Part shown: in pieces, positions 1-8,058 of the stretch
How the letters are laid out: each line of letters begins with the position of its first letter
How positions within the stretch are numbered: the first letter of the stretch is position 1
Assembly: GCF_011516935.1 (NCBI RefSeq)
Contig: NZ_WOTF01000003.1
Coordinates: 1 to 64,000 of the forward strand
Reading direction: 5' to 3'
Length of the DNA stretch: 64,000 nt
Origin: Acetobacter farinalis
Lineage (GTDB): Bacteria; Pseudomonadota; Alphaproteobacteria; Acetobacterales; Acetobacteraceae
Position numbers and translations under genes: made by a program
Notes under the pieces: model-generated
What the model was told of the DNA's origin: nothing
Seen by the model: the letters and a program-made list of their open reading frames with translations, nothing else
The model's database searches: none

Positions 1-37
1 TTCTCTTGTCAAAGACCACCCCCCAACCGGGCCAAGT

Positions 38-66
38 AACTTAGCAGAGCCTCTCAGCTCCGTCAA
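38..66 (-). promoter_or_regulatory. Candidate rRNA-operon promoter P1, firing leftward
   Basis: Read on the minus strand there is TTGACG (61-66), a 17-nt spacer and TAAGTT (38-43). Downstream, at about 1-15, the minus strand reads CTTTGACAAGAGAA, which resembles the conserved leader just upstream of 16S rRNA in alphaproteobacteria. The 16S gene itself would lie left of the window. The promoter geometry is seen directly; the rRNA assignment is inference from the leader motif. Confidence 0.55.
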
Positions 67-96
67 CCGTTAAACACCACCGCGTCGGTGAAGCGG

Positions 97-125
97 TTTC
101 TAAGCGATCAAACACACCCCGTCAA
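97..125 (-). promoter_or_regulatory. Candidate tandem promoter P2, firing leftward
   Basis: A second minus-strand promoter-like pair lies upstream of P1: TTGACG (120-125), a 17-nt spacer and TAGAAA (97-102). Tandem promoters are usual for rRNA operons. Between the two promoters lies CCGC-N9-GCGG (79-95), a possible activator site. This one is weaker than P1 because its -10 matches the consensus at only four of six bases. Confidence 0.4.
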
Positions 126-425
126 CACCCCTCATCATAAAAACTTCAAAAAAATGCACCCCACACCCATGCCCTAAACAAAAATCCTAGTTTCCCGCCA
201 GTTTTTCCCCACACGCTCCGCTTGGACACCGTTTGAATTGCGCCTCACAATCAGCCTGCACGGGTTTTACGACGGAATTCGACCTGATGAATGAAGCGAT
301 TTCCCCCTCGGACAGCCATCCTGTGCGCATACTTTGTCTACTCCCCCCTCCCCGCCACGCCCCCGCGAGAGCCTATGCATCTTTATTATATGGGAGACGG
401 GGGTGCTGGCCTGATGTTACCTCCC

Positions 426-441
426 CTCCCCGAAGGGGGAG
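426..441. repeat. Short GC hairpin
   Basis: CTCCCC (426-431) pairs with GGGGAG (436-441) across a GAAG loop. There is no T-tract, so it is not a clear terminator. Confidence 0.35.
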
Positions 442-570
442 AAGCCGGGAGATGAGTGCCTCTTCCCCTTGCGCTCCTGCTCACGAAAAACCGGGGCTTT
501 AAGGCCCTGCCCCCTCGTGACTGACCTTGACTATATGGAGCGTGCCACGATTTGTGCATGTGTGCCGGTT

Positions 571-585
571 ATAGTGCCGCACTAT
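571..585. repeat. 15-bp palindrome upstream of the sphingolipid operon
   Basis: ATAGTGC and GCACTAT form a perfect inverted repeat around one central C, 78 bp before the first start codon of the operon. It could be an operator. No known family consensus is recognised. Confidence 0.4.
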
Positions 586-663
586 GGACAGGTTGATGAG
601 GCACAGAATGACGCGAGCGACCAAGCCGGATCATGCCTCAACACAAGAGGTGTTATTTTACTG

Positions 664-1794
664 ATGCGCGTTCTTTTTCCTTACATCGCACAGCCGCACC
701 AAACCTTGCATTCCCTGCCGATTGCAATGGAAATTGCCAGCCGACACCCGGAGACGGAAGTCCATGTTGCCTGCGCCACACAGGCTCATCTGGAGTATGC
801 GCAATCCCTCGCGGCGTATTACCCGGAATCGAAAGCAAGCTTCGAGCTTCTGCACCTGCCAAACGTGATTCGTGAACGTGTGGAACGGCATGGGCACACC
901 GTTTTTTCCCGCCTTGCGAGCCTTTTTTTCAACAAGAAATATTTCTCTACGTTTCAGGCCATTGTCGTGCCCGAACGGACATCACTCTATTTAAGGACGC
1001 TTGGTGTCCGCCAGCCACGCCTGATCTGGACCCGCCATGGCGCGGGTGACCGTGCCATCGGGTTTGCGCGGGATGTCAAAAATTTTGACTATGTTCTTAT
1101 GGCCGGGAAAAAGGTCGAGCAGCGCCTTCTTGCGCAGGGCGCCATTCGCCCGGGCCATTACCATACGGGTGTGTATGCCAAGTTCGACATGGTTCGCAGG
1201 ATGCGGAACACCGGTGAACGCCTGTTCAACAACAACCGCCCGACCATTCTTTATAACCCGCACTTTAATGCGCGCCTCTCCTCCTGGCCGCAGATGGGGC
1301 TGAATATCCTCAGCCATTTTGCCAACCAGGACCGCTACAACCTGATTTTCGCGCCGCATTACCGTCTGTTTGACAACAGACGCGCGGAAGCGACGCAGCT
1401 CCAGCGGGCTTTTGGCGGCCACCCGCACATGATTATTGATACAGGCAGCGCCCGTAGCATCGACATGACCTACACCTCAGCCGCGGACCTGTATCTTGGC
1501 GACGCCAGTTCCCAGATTGCCGAGTTCCTGATTCATCCGCGCCCCTGCCTGTTCCTGAATGCGCACAAGGTCGCCTGGCAGGGGGATGAGAATTACCGCT
1601 TCTGGACCCTGGGGCCTGTGCTGGAACGCCTGGAAACCCTTGCTGAAGACGTCGATGCCGCATTTTCTTCACATGATGCTTTCGTAAATCTACAAAAAGA
1701 TTATATACGCGACACGTTCGATCTCACGGGGGACGAACCAACCGCGCCGGTAGGGGCCGACGCTATTGTTGATTTTCTTCGAATGGCCAGCTGA
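664..1794 (+). CDS. TagB/TagF-like CDP-glycerol glycerophosphotransferase family protein
   Basis: This 376-aa protein resembles the glycerophosphotransferase domain of TagB/TagF enzymes, which transfer glycerol-phosphate from CDP-glycerol. Supporting motifs are TRHG at about residues 123-126, FDYVLMAGKK at 141-150, NPHFNARLSSW at 198-208, FAPHYRLFD at 229-237 and DLYLGDASSQIAEF at 275-288, matching the family's C-terminal D-x-SS-x(3)-E-F type signature. ATG 664 was chosen because the recognisable fold begins there; the frame is open further upstream. The stop overlaps the next start by 1 nt. Being first in an operon with acyl-AMP ligase, ACP and serine palmitoyltransferase, it may add a phosphoglycerol-type head group to ceramide. 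That substrate is inference; family membership is fairly secure. Confidence 0.7.
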   Translation: MRVLFPYIAQPHQTLHSLPIAMEIASRHPETEVHVACATQAHLEYAQSLAAYYPESKASFELLHLPNVIRERVERHGHTVFSRLASLFFNKKYFSTFQAIVVPERTSLYLRTLGVRQPRLIWTRHGAGDRAIGFARDVKNFDYVLMAGKKVEQRLLAQGAIRPGHYHTGVYAKFDMVRRMRNTGERLFNNNRPTILYNPHFNARLSSWPQMGLNILSHFANQDRYNLIFAPHYRLFDNRRAEATQLQRAFGGHPHMIIDTGSARSIDMTYTSAADLYLGDASSQIAEFLIHPRPCLFLNAHKVAWQGDENYRFWTLGPVLERLETLAEDVDAAFSSHDAFVNLQKDYIRDTFDLTGDEPTAPVGADAIVDFLRMAS

Positions 1795-3569
1795 TGAACG
1801 TTTTGAATCCTGCTTCTTCACTTTCTGACGAAGAGACCCTGCAACCCGTTCCAGCTGCTTCCGGCCAGCCGCGCCGCTATGGCGATTTTGCGACATTCCC
1901 CGCAGCGCTGGATTATGCCGCACAGGGCGGAGCAGGTTTTAATATCTATTCCGGCAAAGGGGTTCTGCTTGAAGCCCTGCCGTATCGCGTCCTGCGCGAG
2001 CAGGCGATTGAAACCGGCCTGCGCATGCTGGGCATGGGACTTCAGCCGGGTGATCGCGTGGCGATTGTCGCGGAAAGCGATGGCGATTTTGCCCGCATTT
2101 TCTTCGGCTGCCAGTATGCCGGGCTGGTTGCGGCCCCCCTCCCCCTTCCCGTTGCCTTTGCCGGGAAAGAAACCTACCTGACCACTCTGCGCGGCATGAT
2201 TACCAGCGCAGGGGCCAGTGCCGTGGTTATCCCGCAGATCATTGAAGGCTGGACCGATGATATTGTCAGCGGCCTTGGCCTGACCTTTGCCGGTTCCCCC
2301 GCTGAACTGATGGCACGCCCCGTGCCGGATATGGCTCTGCCGGAAATCCGCCCGGAAGACCTGTCTTATCTTCAGTTTTCTTCGGGCAGCACCCGCTCCC
2401 CGATGGGTGTGTGCGTCAGCCAGCGCTCCGGCATGGCCAACGTGGCCGCCATTGCCCATGATGGGTTGTGTGTGCACGAAACCGGCGACCGCTGCGTTTC
2501 CTGGCTGCCGCTTTATCATGACATGGGGCTGGTCGGCTTCTTTCTGACCCCCATGACATGCCAGCTGACGGTTGACCTGCTCCCGACACGCGAATTCGCC
2601 CGCCGTCCGCATGTCTGGCTGGATCTGATCAGCCGTAACCGAGGCACCATCGCCTACAGCCCTTCCTTTGGCTATGAGCTGTGCGCGCGCCGCCCTGCCT
2701 CTGCCGGGCTGGATCTCTCTTGCTGGCGTGTGGCCGGCATTGGGGGCGACATGATCCGCCCGCATATCCTCAAAGAGTTCTCTGAACGGTTTGAACCTGC
2801 CGGCTTCAACCCCAAAGCCTTCGTCGCCAGCTATGGCATGGCGGAAGCAACGCTGGCCATCAGCTTTGTTCCCCTGAACAGCGGCATTGAAACTGATACG
2901 ATTGATCTGCCCGCTCTGGAACGCGACGGCGTTGCCCGCGCCGCGACAGACCCGGCCACGCCGACCAGAACATTCGTGATCTGCGGCAAGGTGCTGCCCG
3001 GCCATGACATGGAAGTTCGGAGCCCGGACGGAACCGTGCTGGCTGACCGGCAGATTGGCACCATTTTTGTGCGTGGCCCGAGCCTGATGGATGGCTACTT
3101 CCTCAAGCCTGCGGATACGGAGGAAGTGCTCGACCACAACAAATGGCTGAATACGGGTGACCTCGGCTACATGCTGAATGGTCAGATTGTGGTCACCGGT
3201 CGCGCCAAAGACCTGATTATCATCAACGGTCGCAACATCTGGCCGCAGGATCTGGAATGGTCCGCCGAGAGCCACATTCCCTCCCTGCGCAGCCGCGATG
3301 TGGCCGTGTTCTCGCTCGATCAGGGAGATCATGAAGAAATCGTCGCTCTGATCCAGTGCCGTGCGACAGCGCCGGACGCACGGGAAGCCCTGCGCGCAGA
3401 GGCAGCCAGCCTGTTCCGCCGCCTGCATGGTGTGGATGTTTCCGTCGTGCTGGTGGCCCCGCATGCCTTGCCGCAAACCTCTTCCGGCAAGCTGACACGC
3501 GCCAAAGCCCGCAAGATGTTCCAGTCCGGCATGTTTGAACCGCAGTCCGAAGCAGCCTCTGCCTGTTGA
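1794..3569 (+). CDS. Fatty acyl-AMP ligase / acyl-ACP synthetase of the sphingolipid operon
   Basis: A 591-aa ANL-superfamily adenylating enzyme. The nucleotide loop FSSGSTRSPMG lies at about 195-205, followed by SWLPLYHDMG, the YGMAE motif, TGDLGY and a C-terminal SSGKLTRAK lysine motif. The PLYHDMGL signature is typical of fatty acyl-AMP ligases, which activate a fatty acid and hand it to an ACP rather than to CoA. The start overlaps the upstream stop (TGATG), which indicates coupling. With the ACP 22 nt downstream and the serine palmitoyltransferase after it, it probably loads the acyl-ACP used for long-chain-base synthesis, as the acyl-ACP synthetase does in the Caulobacter sphingolipid locus. 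An AMP-ligase is more likely than a CoA-ligase. Confidence 0.85.
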   Translation: MNVLNPASSLSDEETLQPVPAASGQPRRYGDFATFPAALDYAAQGGAGFNIYSGKGVLLEALPYRVLREQAIETGLRMLGMGLQPGDRVAIVAESDGDFARIFFGCQYAGLVAAPLPLPVAFAGKETYLTTLRGMITSAGASAVVIPQIIEGWTDDIVSGLGLTFAGSPAELMARPVPDMALPEIRPEDLSYLQFSSGSTRSPMGVCVSQRSGMANVAAIAHDGLCVHETGDRCVSWLPLYHDMGLVGFFLTPMTCQLTVDLLPTREFARRPHVWLDLISRNRGTIAYSPSFGYELCARRPASAGLDLSCWRVAGIGGDMIRPHILKEFSERFEPAGFNPKAFVASYGMAEATLAISFVPLNSGIETDTIDLPALERDGVARAATDPATPTRTFVICGKVLPGHDMEVRSPDGTVLADRQIGTIFVRGPSLMDGYFLKPADTEEVLDHNKWLNTGDLGYMLNGQIVVTGRAKDLIIINGRNIWPQDLEWSAESHIPSLRSRDVAVFSLDQGDHEEIVALIQCRATAPDAREALRAEAASLFRRLHGVDVSVVLVAPHALPQTSSGKLTRAKARKMFQSGMFEPQSEAASAC

Positions 3570-3591
3570 GGCGGGAAAAAAGGAGTCCAAA

Positions 3592-3843
3592 ATGAGCGAA
3601 ACTGTTGAAAGCGTTTCTGCGCTGATCATCCAGAAGCTTCTCGCCAACCCGAAAGTGCCGCGTGATATCGACGGCAACTGCAAGATTATGGACGATCTGG
3701 CTTTTGACTCTCTGGCTGTCATGAATTTTGTCATGGAAGTGGAAGACTGCATGGATGTCTCCGTTCCGCTCGACAAGCTGGCCGATATCCGGACTATCAA
3801 TGATCTCGCAACCTGCGTTGTCGATCTAAAAAACAAAGGCTGA
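3592..3843 (+). CDS. Dedicated acyl carrier protein
   Basis: An 83-aa acyl carrier protein. The phosphopantetheine attachment serine is Ser40 in DLAFDSLAV, followed by the acidic helix EVEDCMDVSVP. The start was set at ATG 3592, which has AGGAG seven bases upstream; an upstream in-frame extension has no such site. It lies between the acyl-AMP ligase and serine palmitoyltransferase and probably carries the fatty acyl thioester condensed with serine. It is distinct from a housekeeping AcpP: the sequence is less acidic and the gene is not near fab genes. Confidence 0.9.
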   Translation: MSETVESVSALIIQKLLANPKVPRDIDGNCKIMDDLAFDSLAVMNFVMEVEDCMDVSVPLDKLADIRTINDLATCVVDLKNKG

Positions 3844-3849
3844 CCACGC

Positions 3850-5058
3850 ATGACGTCCCTGTTTTCCAAGTTTGACGGTATTGCAAGTTCACTCGGTGCC
3901 CTGATGGAAGCCGGTGGACGCAATCCGTTCTCTGTTGTGATCGAAAAGCCCCTCTCTTCCACGGTGGGTCTGATTGAAGGCCGCGAGACGCTGCTTTTCG
4001 GCACAAACAACTATCTGGGCCTCAGCCAGTCCCCCCGCGCCATCAAGGCGGCGCAGGACGCTGTTGCCGCCTGCGGCGTGGGCACCACCGGCTCCCGCAT
4101 TGCCAACGGCACGCAATCCCTCCACCGGCAGCTTGAAAGCCGGATTGCCAACTATTTTGGTCGGCGCGACGCAATGGTGTTCTCCACCGGGTATCAGGCC
4201 AATCTGGGCATGATTTCCACCCTGGCGGGGAAAGACGACTACCTGATTCTGGATGCCGACAGCCACGCCAGCATTTATGACGGTAGCCGCCTGAGCCCTG
4301 CACAGGTCATTCGCTTCCGGCATAATGATGCGGATGATCTGCACAAGCGCCTGAAACGTCTGGACGGCACGCCCGGAGCCAAGCTGATTGTTGTGGAAGG
4401 AATTTATTCCATGACCGGCAATGTGGCTCCCATTGCCGAGATGGCTGCGGTCAAACGCGAAACCGGTGCCTATCTGCTGGTTGACGAAGCCCATTCCTTC
4501 GGCGTGATGGGGGAAAAGGGCCTCGGTGTTGCTGAAGCCGCGGGTGTGGAAGCCGATGTCGATTTTGTTGTCGGCACGTTCTCCAAAAGCCTTGGTACGG
4601 TTGGTGGGTACTGTGTGTCCGACCATCCGGAGCTGGAATTTGTGCGGCTGAACTGCCGCCCTTACATGTTCACCGCCTCCCTGCCGCCGGAAGTGATTGC
4701 CGCAACCATGGCAGCGCTGGAAGACATGGCCGAGCACCCTGAACTGCGCACGCAGCTTATGGACAACGCCGCGCGCCTGCATGCCGGATTCCACCGTATC
4801 GGGCTGAACGCCAGCAAACAGGTAAGCCCGGTGATTGCCGTGACACTCGAAGAAATCGGGCAGGCCATTACAATGTGGAACCGCCTCCTGGATCTGGGCG
4901 TTTACGTCAACCTCAGCCTGCCGCCCGCAACGCCGGACTCTCGCCCGCTGCTGCGCTGCTCTGTGATGGCAACACACACCGCAGCCCAGATCGACAAGGC
5001 TATCGAGATCTTCCAGCAGGCGGCCCGTGACGCCAACGCTCTGCCGAGCGCTGCTTAA
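3850..5058 (+). CDS. spt: Serine palmitoyltransferase (alpha-oxoamine synthase)
   Basis: A 402-aa PLP-dependent alpha-oxoamine synthase that condenses serine with an acyl thioester to 3-ketosphinganine, the first committed step of sphingolipid synthesis. Visible residues are the PLP lysine K246 in TFSKSLGTVGG, the aspartate and histidine of DEAHSFG (212-218), and the stacking histidine H139 in DADSHASIYDG. KBL and BioF are in the same superfamily, but the operon partners (ACP and acyl-AMP ligase) point to serine palmitoyltransferase. The start lies 6 nt after the ACP stop. Its 3' end overlaps the convergent Tam41-like gene by 4 bp, sharing TTAA as both stops. No ceramide synthase or ketosphinganine reductase gene is in this window. 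Confidence 0.9.
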   Translation: MTSLFSKFDGIASSLGALMEAGGRNPFSVVIEKPLSSTVGLIEGRETLLFGTNNYLGLSQSPRAIKAAQDAVAACGVGTTGSRIANGTQSLHRQLESRIANYFGRRDAMVFSTGYQANLGMISTLAGKDDYLILDADSHASIYDGSRLSPAQVIRFRHNDADDLHKRLKRLDGTPGAKLIVVEGIYSMTGNVAPIAEMAAVKRETGAYLLVDEAHSFGVMGEKGLGVAEAAGVEADVDFVVGTFSKSLGTVGGYCVSDHPELEFVRLNCRPYMFTASLPPEVIAATMAALEDMAEHPELRTQLMDNAARLHAGFHRIGLNASKQVSPVIAVTLEEIGQAITMWNRLLDLGVYVNLSLPPATPDSRPLLRCSVMATHTAAQIDKAIEIFQQAARDANALPSAA

Positions 5059-6041
5059 GAGCGCCTGAAAGCCCCTTTGCGCCATAGCCACCAGACCAGC
5101 GGTGGCGCGGCCAGCAGAGGGTGCTTTTCTGCAAACGGTGTCAGAGGGACTTTTATCCCGCTATGGCGTTCGATTTTCCACGCGGCATAGCGGGCTCCCC
5201 CGGTAAATGTATAGGCTGCCTTTATCAGGCGCAGGATATTCAGCGGACGCCCTGACTGCCGCCGGACCTGCCATGCCTGCTCTGCCCGGGTTTTCTCCGC
5301 AGGGGTGATCAACGGGCGCACTTCGCCCCCCTCCGCCACGTAGGGCACGTCTGCCAGTTGCCAGCACGGCAGAAGCAAAGACTGATACCGTTCCTGATAG
5401 CTGGCGACGATCCCCGCACCCCGGCCCGCTTTTTCAACACGCAGTTCCGCCTGATAGGTCTGGCGGTAGAGCGCGTTCCAGAACGCATCGCACTCGCCTT
5501 TTTCGGGGCCAAGAAAGGCCGCCCAGCGGGCCGCCGTCAGGGTGGCACGCATGACGCACCGCCGCAGGGCATGCGCCGCCGCCGCATCACGCTGCCAGAC
5601 CAGCCGGACGGGTTGAGAAAAACGCGCCCAGACTGTGGTGTTCAGCGCGCTGAAGCGGGTCAGCCTGCGAAACTGGGCCAATGTCAGGATGGCAATCTTG
5701 GCCCGTAAGAGGCGGCCCCCGATGCTCAGTTCACGATATTCAACATTGGGGGGCAGAAGCGTATTGGCCAGACAGGCCAGCCTCCCCCGGGGCCAGTCGG
5801 ACTGGTTGTGAACAATGACGTAAAAATCCAGCAGGGTATCCGCGTGAATGCCGCTGCGCAGACCAGACCCGTAAAACAGCACCCCAAGCGGGGTGGCCTC
5901 GCCAAGCATCTGCTCGACAAAATCCACCACATGCCGGCTGACCGGCGTTGCCAGTTCCTGCCCGATCTGTTCATCCAGACACTGAAGAGCGCGGCCCTTC
6001 ATGCCAGAAGATGTATCCTTCAGGGGTGGCTGTTCTATCAT
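5055..6041 (-). CDS. Tam41/Mmp37-like nucleotidyltransferase (possible CDP-lipid synthase)
   Basis: This 328-aa protein has the pattern of the Tam41 (mitochondrial CDP-diacylglycerol synthase) nucleotidyltransferase fold: a YGSG loop at 57-60, the catalytic-type aspartate of LLDFYVIV at about 70-77, a tryptophan-containing stretch as in the family, and a later block with RAKIAILTLAQF that aligns with the Tam41 second segment. Tam41 makes CDP-diacylglycerol from phosphatidate and CTP. Start ATG 6041 lies one base after the upstream lipid kinase stop (TGACATG), so the two are coupled. By position, the product may activate ceramide-1-phosphate or phosphatidate with CTP. The fold is recognised from pattern only and the lipid substrate is inference. 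Confidence 0.6.
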   Translation of the reverse strand: MIEQPPLKDTSSGMKGRALQCLDEQIGQELATPVSRHVVDFVEQMLGEATPLGVLFYGSGLRSGIHADTLLDFYVIVHNQSDWPRGRLACLANTLLPPNVEYRELSIGGRLLRAKIAILTLAQFRRLTRFSALNTTVWARFSQPVRLVWQRDAAAAHALRRCVMRATLTAARWAAFLGPEKGECDAFWNALYRQTYQAELRVEKAGRGAGIVASYQERYQSLLLPCWQLADVPYVAEGGEVRPLITPAEKTRAEQAWQVRRQSGRPLNILRLIKAAYTFTGGARYAAWKIERHSGIKVPLTPFAEKHPLLAAPPLVWWLWRKGAFRRS

Positions 6042-6042
6042 G

Positions 6043-7074
6043 TCATGCCTGCAGGAAAGAGATAACGGGCCCGGCAGAGAGTTCCAGACTGTGTTCAGGT
6101 CCGGTTTCCAGAATCTCACCGTCCAGCACAAAAGATTGTTTTGTTTTCAGCAGGATGCGCCGCACAGACGCACTTGTGTAAGCAGGATTGTCCCGCAGCC
6201 ATGCAGGAGTGCGCCCGCGCAGCAGGTTCCAGAGAGCACGCAGCAGTTTTGGCGGGTGTGCCGCCACATCCAGATAGCTGATCCCTTCATCCTTCTGTGC
6301 GCTCTCGCGCCAGAACGGCCAGACGCCATATGGCAGGCGGTGCAACGCCGTGCACAGAAAGAGAAAACGGCTCCGCTCCACTGGCGCGGCCTCATCCAGC
6401 GCCAGCGCCACAGGAGTGCCTTCCACCCATTTCTGCCGCAGGCGCGGGGTGATGATCTGGCGCAATGTTTCCGCCAGCGTGATCAGCACAGCCGTATCAT
6501 GCGCGTAATTTTTCAGGATGGCTGGCTGATGGGCAATTTCAATGCCCCGGGTAAACGCCCCCAACCCGCCAAAAAAACCAAGGACAGGAGCCCGATTCAA
6601 GCCCGGCCAGGACACAACCAGCGGCTGCCGTTTTTTGACGCCTGACTGCAAATCCCCCGACCGGCACCGGTTCTGAAGGCAGTGCAGGGCCTCTGCCCCG
6701 CGCAGGCCGAAGCCGACATCGGCAGCAATCAGATTAGTATTGCCTGACGGCAGAACCGCAATCACGGGCAGTTTGTCTTTGGGGTAAGAGGAGGCATACA
6801 CGGCGCTCAGCACATTCCCGACCGTGCCATCCCCCCCATCCACCACCAGGCACTCAACCTGCTGCCGGGCCAGACTCTCCACCGCCTCATACAGTTCCTC
6901 CTGCGAGGTGGGCGAAAAAAACATCGGCCCCAGCATGCTCCGTGCGCACTCCAGGTAACGACGATCCGCTTCGATATTGCGCCGACTGCGGGAATTGTGG
7001 ATCAAGGCAAAACGATCGGACACTCGGAAACTCTTGTTTTTGCAGATACGGCGCCAGCGCTTTTGCCCCGGCAT
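6043..7074 (-). CDS. Diacylglycerol/ceramide-kinase family lipid kinase
   Basis: A 343-aa protein with the DAGK catalytic domain signature GGDGT (80-84) and LPSGNTNL at 108-115, the ATP-binding and nucleotide-specificity motifs of lipid kinases. The C-terminal half holds a second beta-sandwich domain ending in VLDGEILE, as in YegS and DgkB. It phosphorylates a lipid hydroxyl with ATP. A DAGK-type ceramide kinase is known in the Caulobacter sphingolipid locus, and this gene sits next to serine palmitoyltransferase, so ceramide is the likeliest substrate. Diacylglycerol or a long-chain base remains possible. It is coupled to the Tam41-like gene downstream. Its 5' end overlaps a rightward promoter. 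Confidence 0.8.
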   Translation of the reverse strand: MPGQKRWRRICKNKSFRVSDRFALIHNSRSRRNIEADRRYLECARSMLGPMFFSPTSQEELYEAVESLARQQVECLVVDGGDGTVGNVLSAVYASSYPKDKLPVIAVLPSGNTNLIAADVGFGLRGAEALHCLQNRCRSGDLQSGVKKRQPLVVSWPGLNRAPVLGFFGGLGAFTRGIEIAHQPAILKNYAHDTAVLITLAETLRQIITPRLRQKWVEGTPVALALDEAAPVERSRFLFLCTALHRLPYGVWPFWRESAQKDEGISYLDVAAHPPKLLRALWNLLRGRTPAWLRDNPAYTSASVRRILLKTKQSFVLDGEILETGPEHSLELSAGPVISFLQA

Positions 7075-7090
7075 ATGGCGGTGGTATAAT
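7063..7090 (+). promoter_or_regulatory. Candidate promoter for the phosphoesterase-lptFG-hydroxylase operon
   Basis: A perfect TATAAT at 7085-7090 is preceded by TTGCCC (7063-7068) with a 16-nt spacer. Transcription would start near 7097, about 55 nt before the TTG start at 7152. It lies across the 5' end of the divergent lipid-kinase gene. Confidence 0.55.
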
Positions 7091-7151
7091 TAGACTCACA
7101 GCACTTGTCACATATTGTCCTTGCAGGCCCCTGTGCCGGAGATCTTCCTTC

Positions 7152-8051
7152 TTGTCTTTTTTTCAAATCGCACATCTCTCCGACCCCCACCTGCCGCTGG
7201 CAGAACTGCCCGCTCCGGACGAAATTCGCTTCAAGCGCCTCCTCAGCCTGCTGTCCTGGACACTGAAACGCCGCCATCTGCATAAGGCCGCGCCTCTGGC
7301 ACGCGTGATGGACGATATCAGGCAGGCTCACCCCGAACTGATTGCCCTGACGGGAGATCTGACCAACCTTGGCCTGCGTTCCGAGTTCCGGCGCGCCCGG
7401 CAGTGGCTGGAAGAGCAGAGTCTGCCCCCGACCCTGCTGGTGCCGGGGAACCATGATGCGCTGATCCGGGAGAATGCCTCGGGCAAGGCGGCCCTCTGGG
7501 CTGAGTGGCTGAAAACGGGCACAACCTTTCCCTCTTTGTTGGTCAAAGACCATATTGCCCTGATTGGCGTGAACTCAGCCGTGCCAACCGCCCCGTTTTT
7601 TGCTTCTGGCAGGATCGGGGCTGCGCAAGCGGAGCGCCTGCGCGCCCTTCTTGCCAGAACGGGGCGGGCCGGACTGTGCAGGGTTGTGCTGATCCACCAT
7701 CCACCTGTGGAAAATCTGGTCAGCCGCCGCAAGGGACTGGAGGATTTCCGGCTGTTCCAGACCATCCTGCGCGAAGCCGGAGCCGAGCTGGTGCTGCATG
7801 GCCACTCGCACCGCGCAACGCATACCTGCATCCCCGATACGGATATTCCGGTTGTCGGCACGACCTCCGCCTCTCATAGTGCGGGCAACCCGGCTACCGC
7901 AGCGGGGTGGAATGCCATTGCAGTCCATCCGCAGGCCGGACACTGGTCAATCACCGTTCTGCGGCGGGAACTTGGAGCCGATGGCATGATGCGGGATGGT
8001 TTGATACGAAATTTCACACCTCATCGCCTTTCCCGTTCAATCCCGCTATGA
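7152..8051 (+). CDS. Calcineurin-like metallophosphoesterase
   Basis: A 299-aa cytoplasmic metallophosphoesterase with all five metal motifs: D-x-H (D11, H13), GDL (D69), GNHD (100-102), IHHPP (181-185) and HGHSH (216-220). TTG 7152 is the only start near the conserved N-terminus; it has GGAG ten bases upstream and a TATAAT promoter further up. The family includes LpxH-like UDP-sugar-lipid hydrolases and many phosphodiesterases. As first gene of an operon with LptF/LptG-like permeases and a lipid hydroxylase, it may hydrolyse a lipid phosphate or pyrophosphate intermediate. The substrate cannot be read from sequence. Confidence 0.75.
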   Translation: MSFFQIAHLSDPHLPLAELPAPDEIRFKRLLSLLSWTLKRRHLHKAAPLARVMDDIRQAHPELIALTGDLTNLGLRSEFRRARQWLEEQSLPPTLLVPGNHDALIRENASGKAALWAEWLKTGTTFPSLLVKDHIALIGVNSAVPTAPFFASGRIGAAQAERLRALLARTGRAGLCRVVLIHHPPVENLVSRRKGLEDFRLFQTILREAGAELVLHGHSHRATHTCIPDTDIPVVGTTSASHSAGNPATAAGWNAIAVHPQAGHWSITVLRRELGADGMMRDGLIRNFTPHRLSRSIPL

Positions 8052-8058
8052 CAGCCCC

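Larger units (their letters stand above)
126..663. other. Non-coding stretch between the putative rrn promoters and the sphingolipid locus
   Basis: No convincing gene. The part at about 126-200 is A-rich, unlike its surroundings, and could act as upstream DNA for the leftward promoters. It contains a GC-rich hairpin at 426-441 and a perfect 15-bp palindrome at 571-585. A TTGACT at 527-532 could be a -35 for the rightward operon, but no good -10 follows at the right distance. An open frame continues upstream of 664 but has no family-like residues. Confidence 0.5.

Noticed and set aside
233-502. 89-codon open frame left of the sphingolipid operon
   Set aside because: No ribosome site, Pro/Arg-rich composition, and it covers a hairpin and non-coding DNA.
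1818-4010. 730-codon antisense open frame opposite the acyl-AMP ligase and ACP genes
   Set aside because: It is a by-product of high GC at third positions; the protein has no family motifs and the sense genes are clear.
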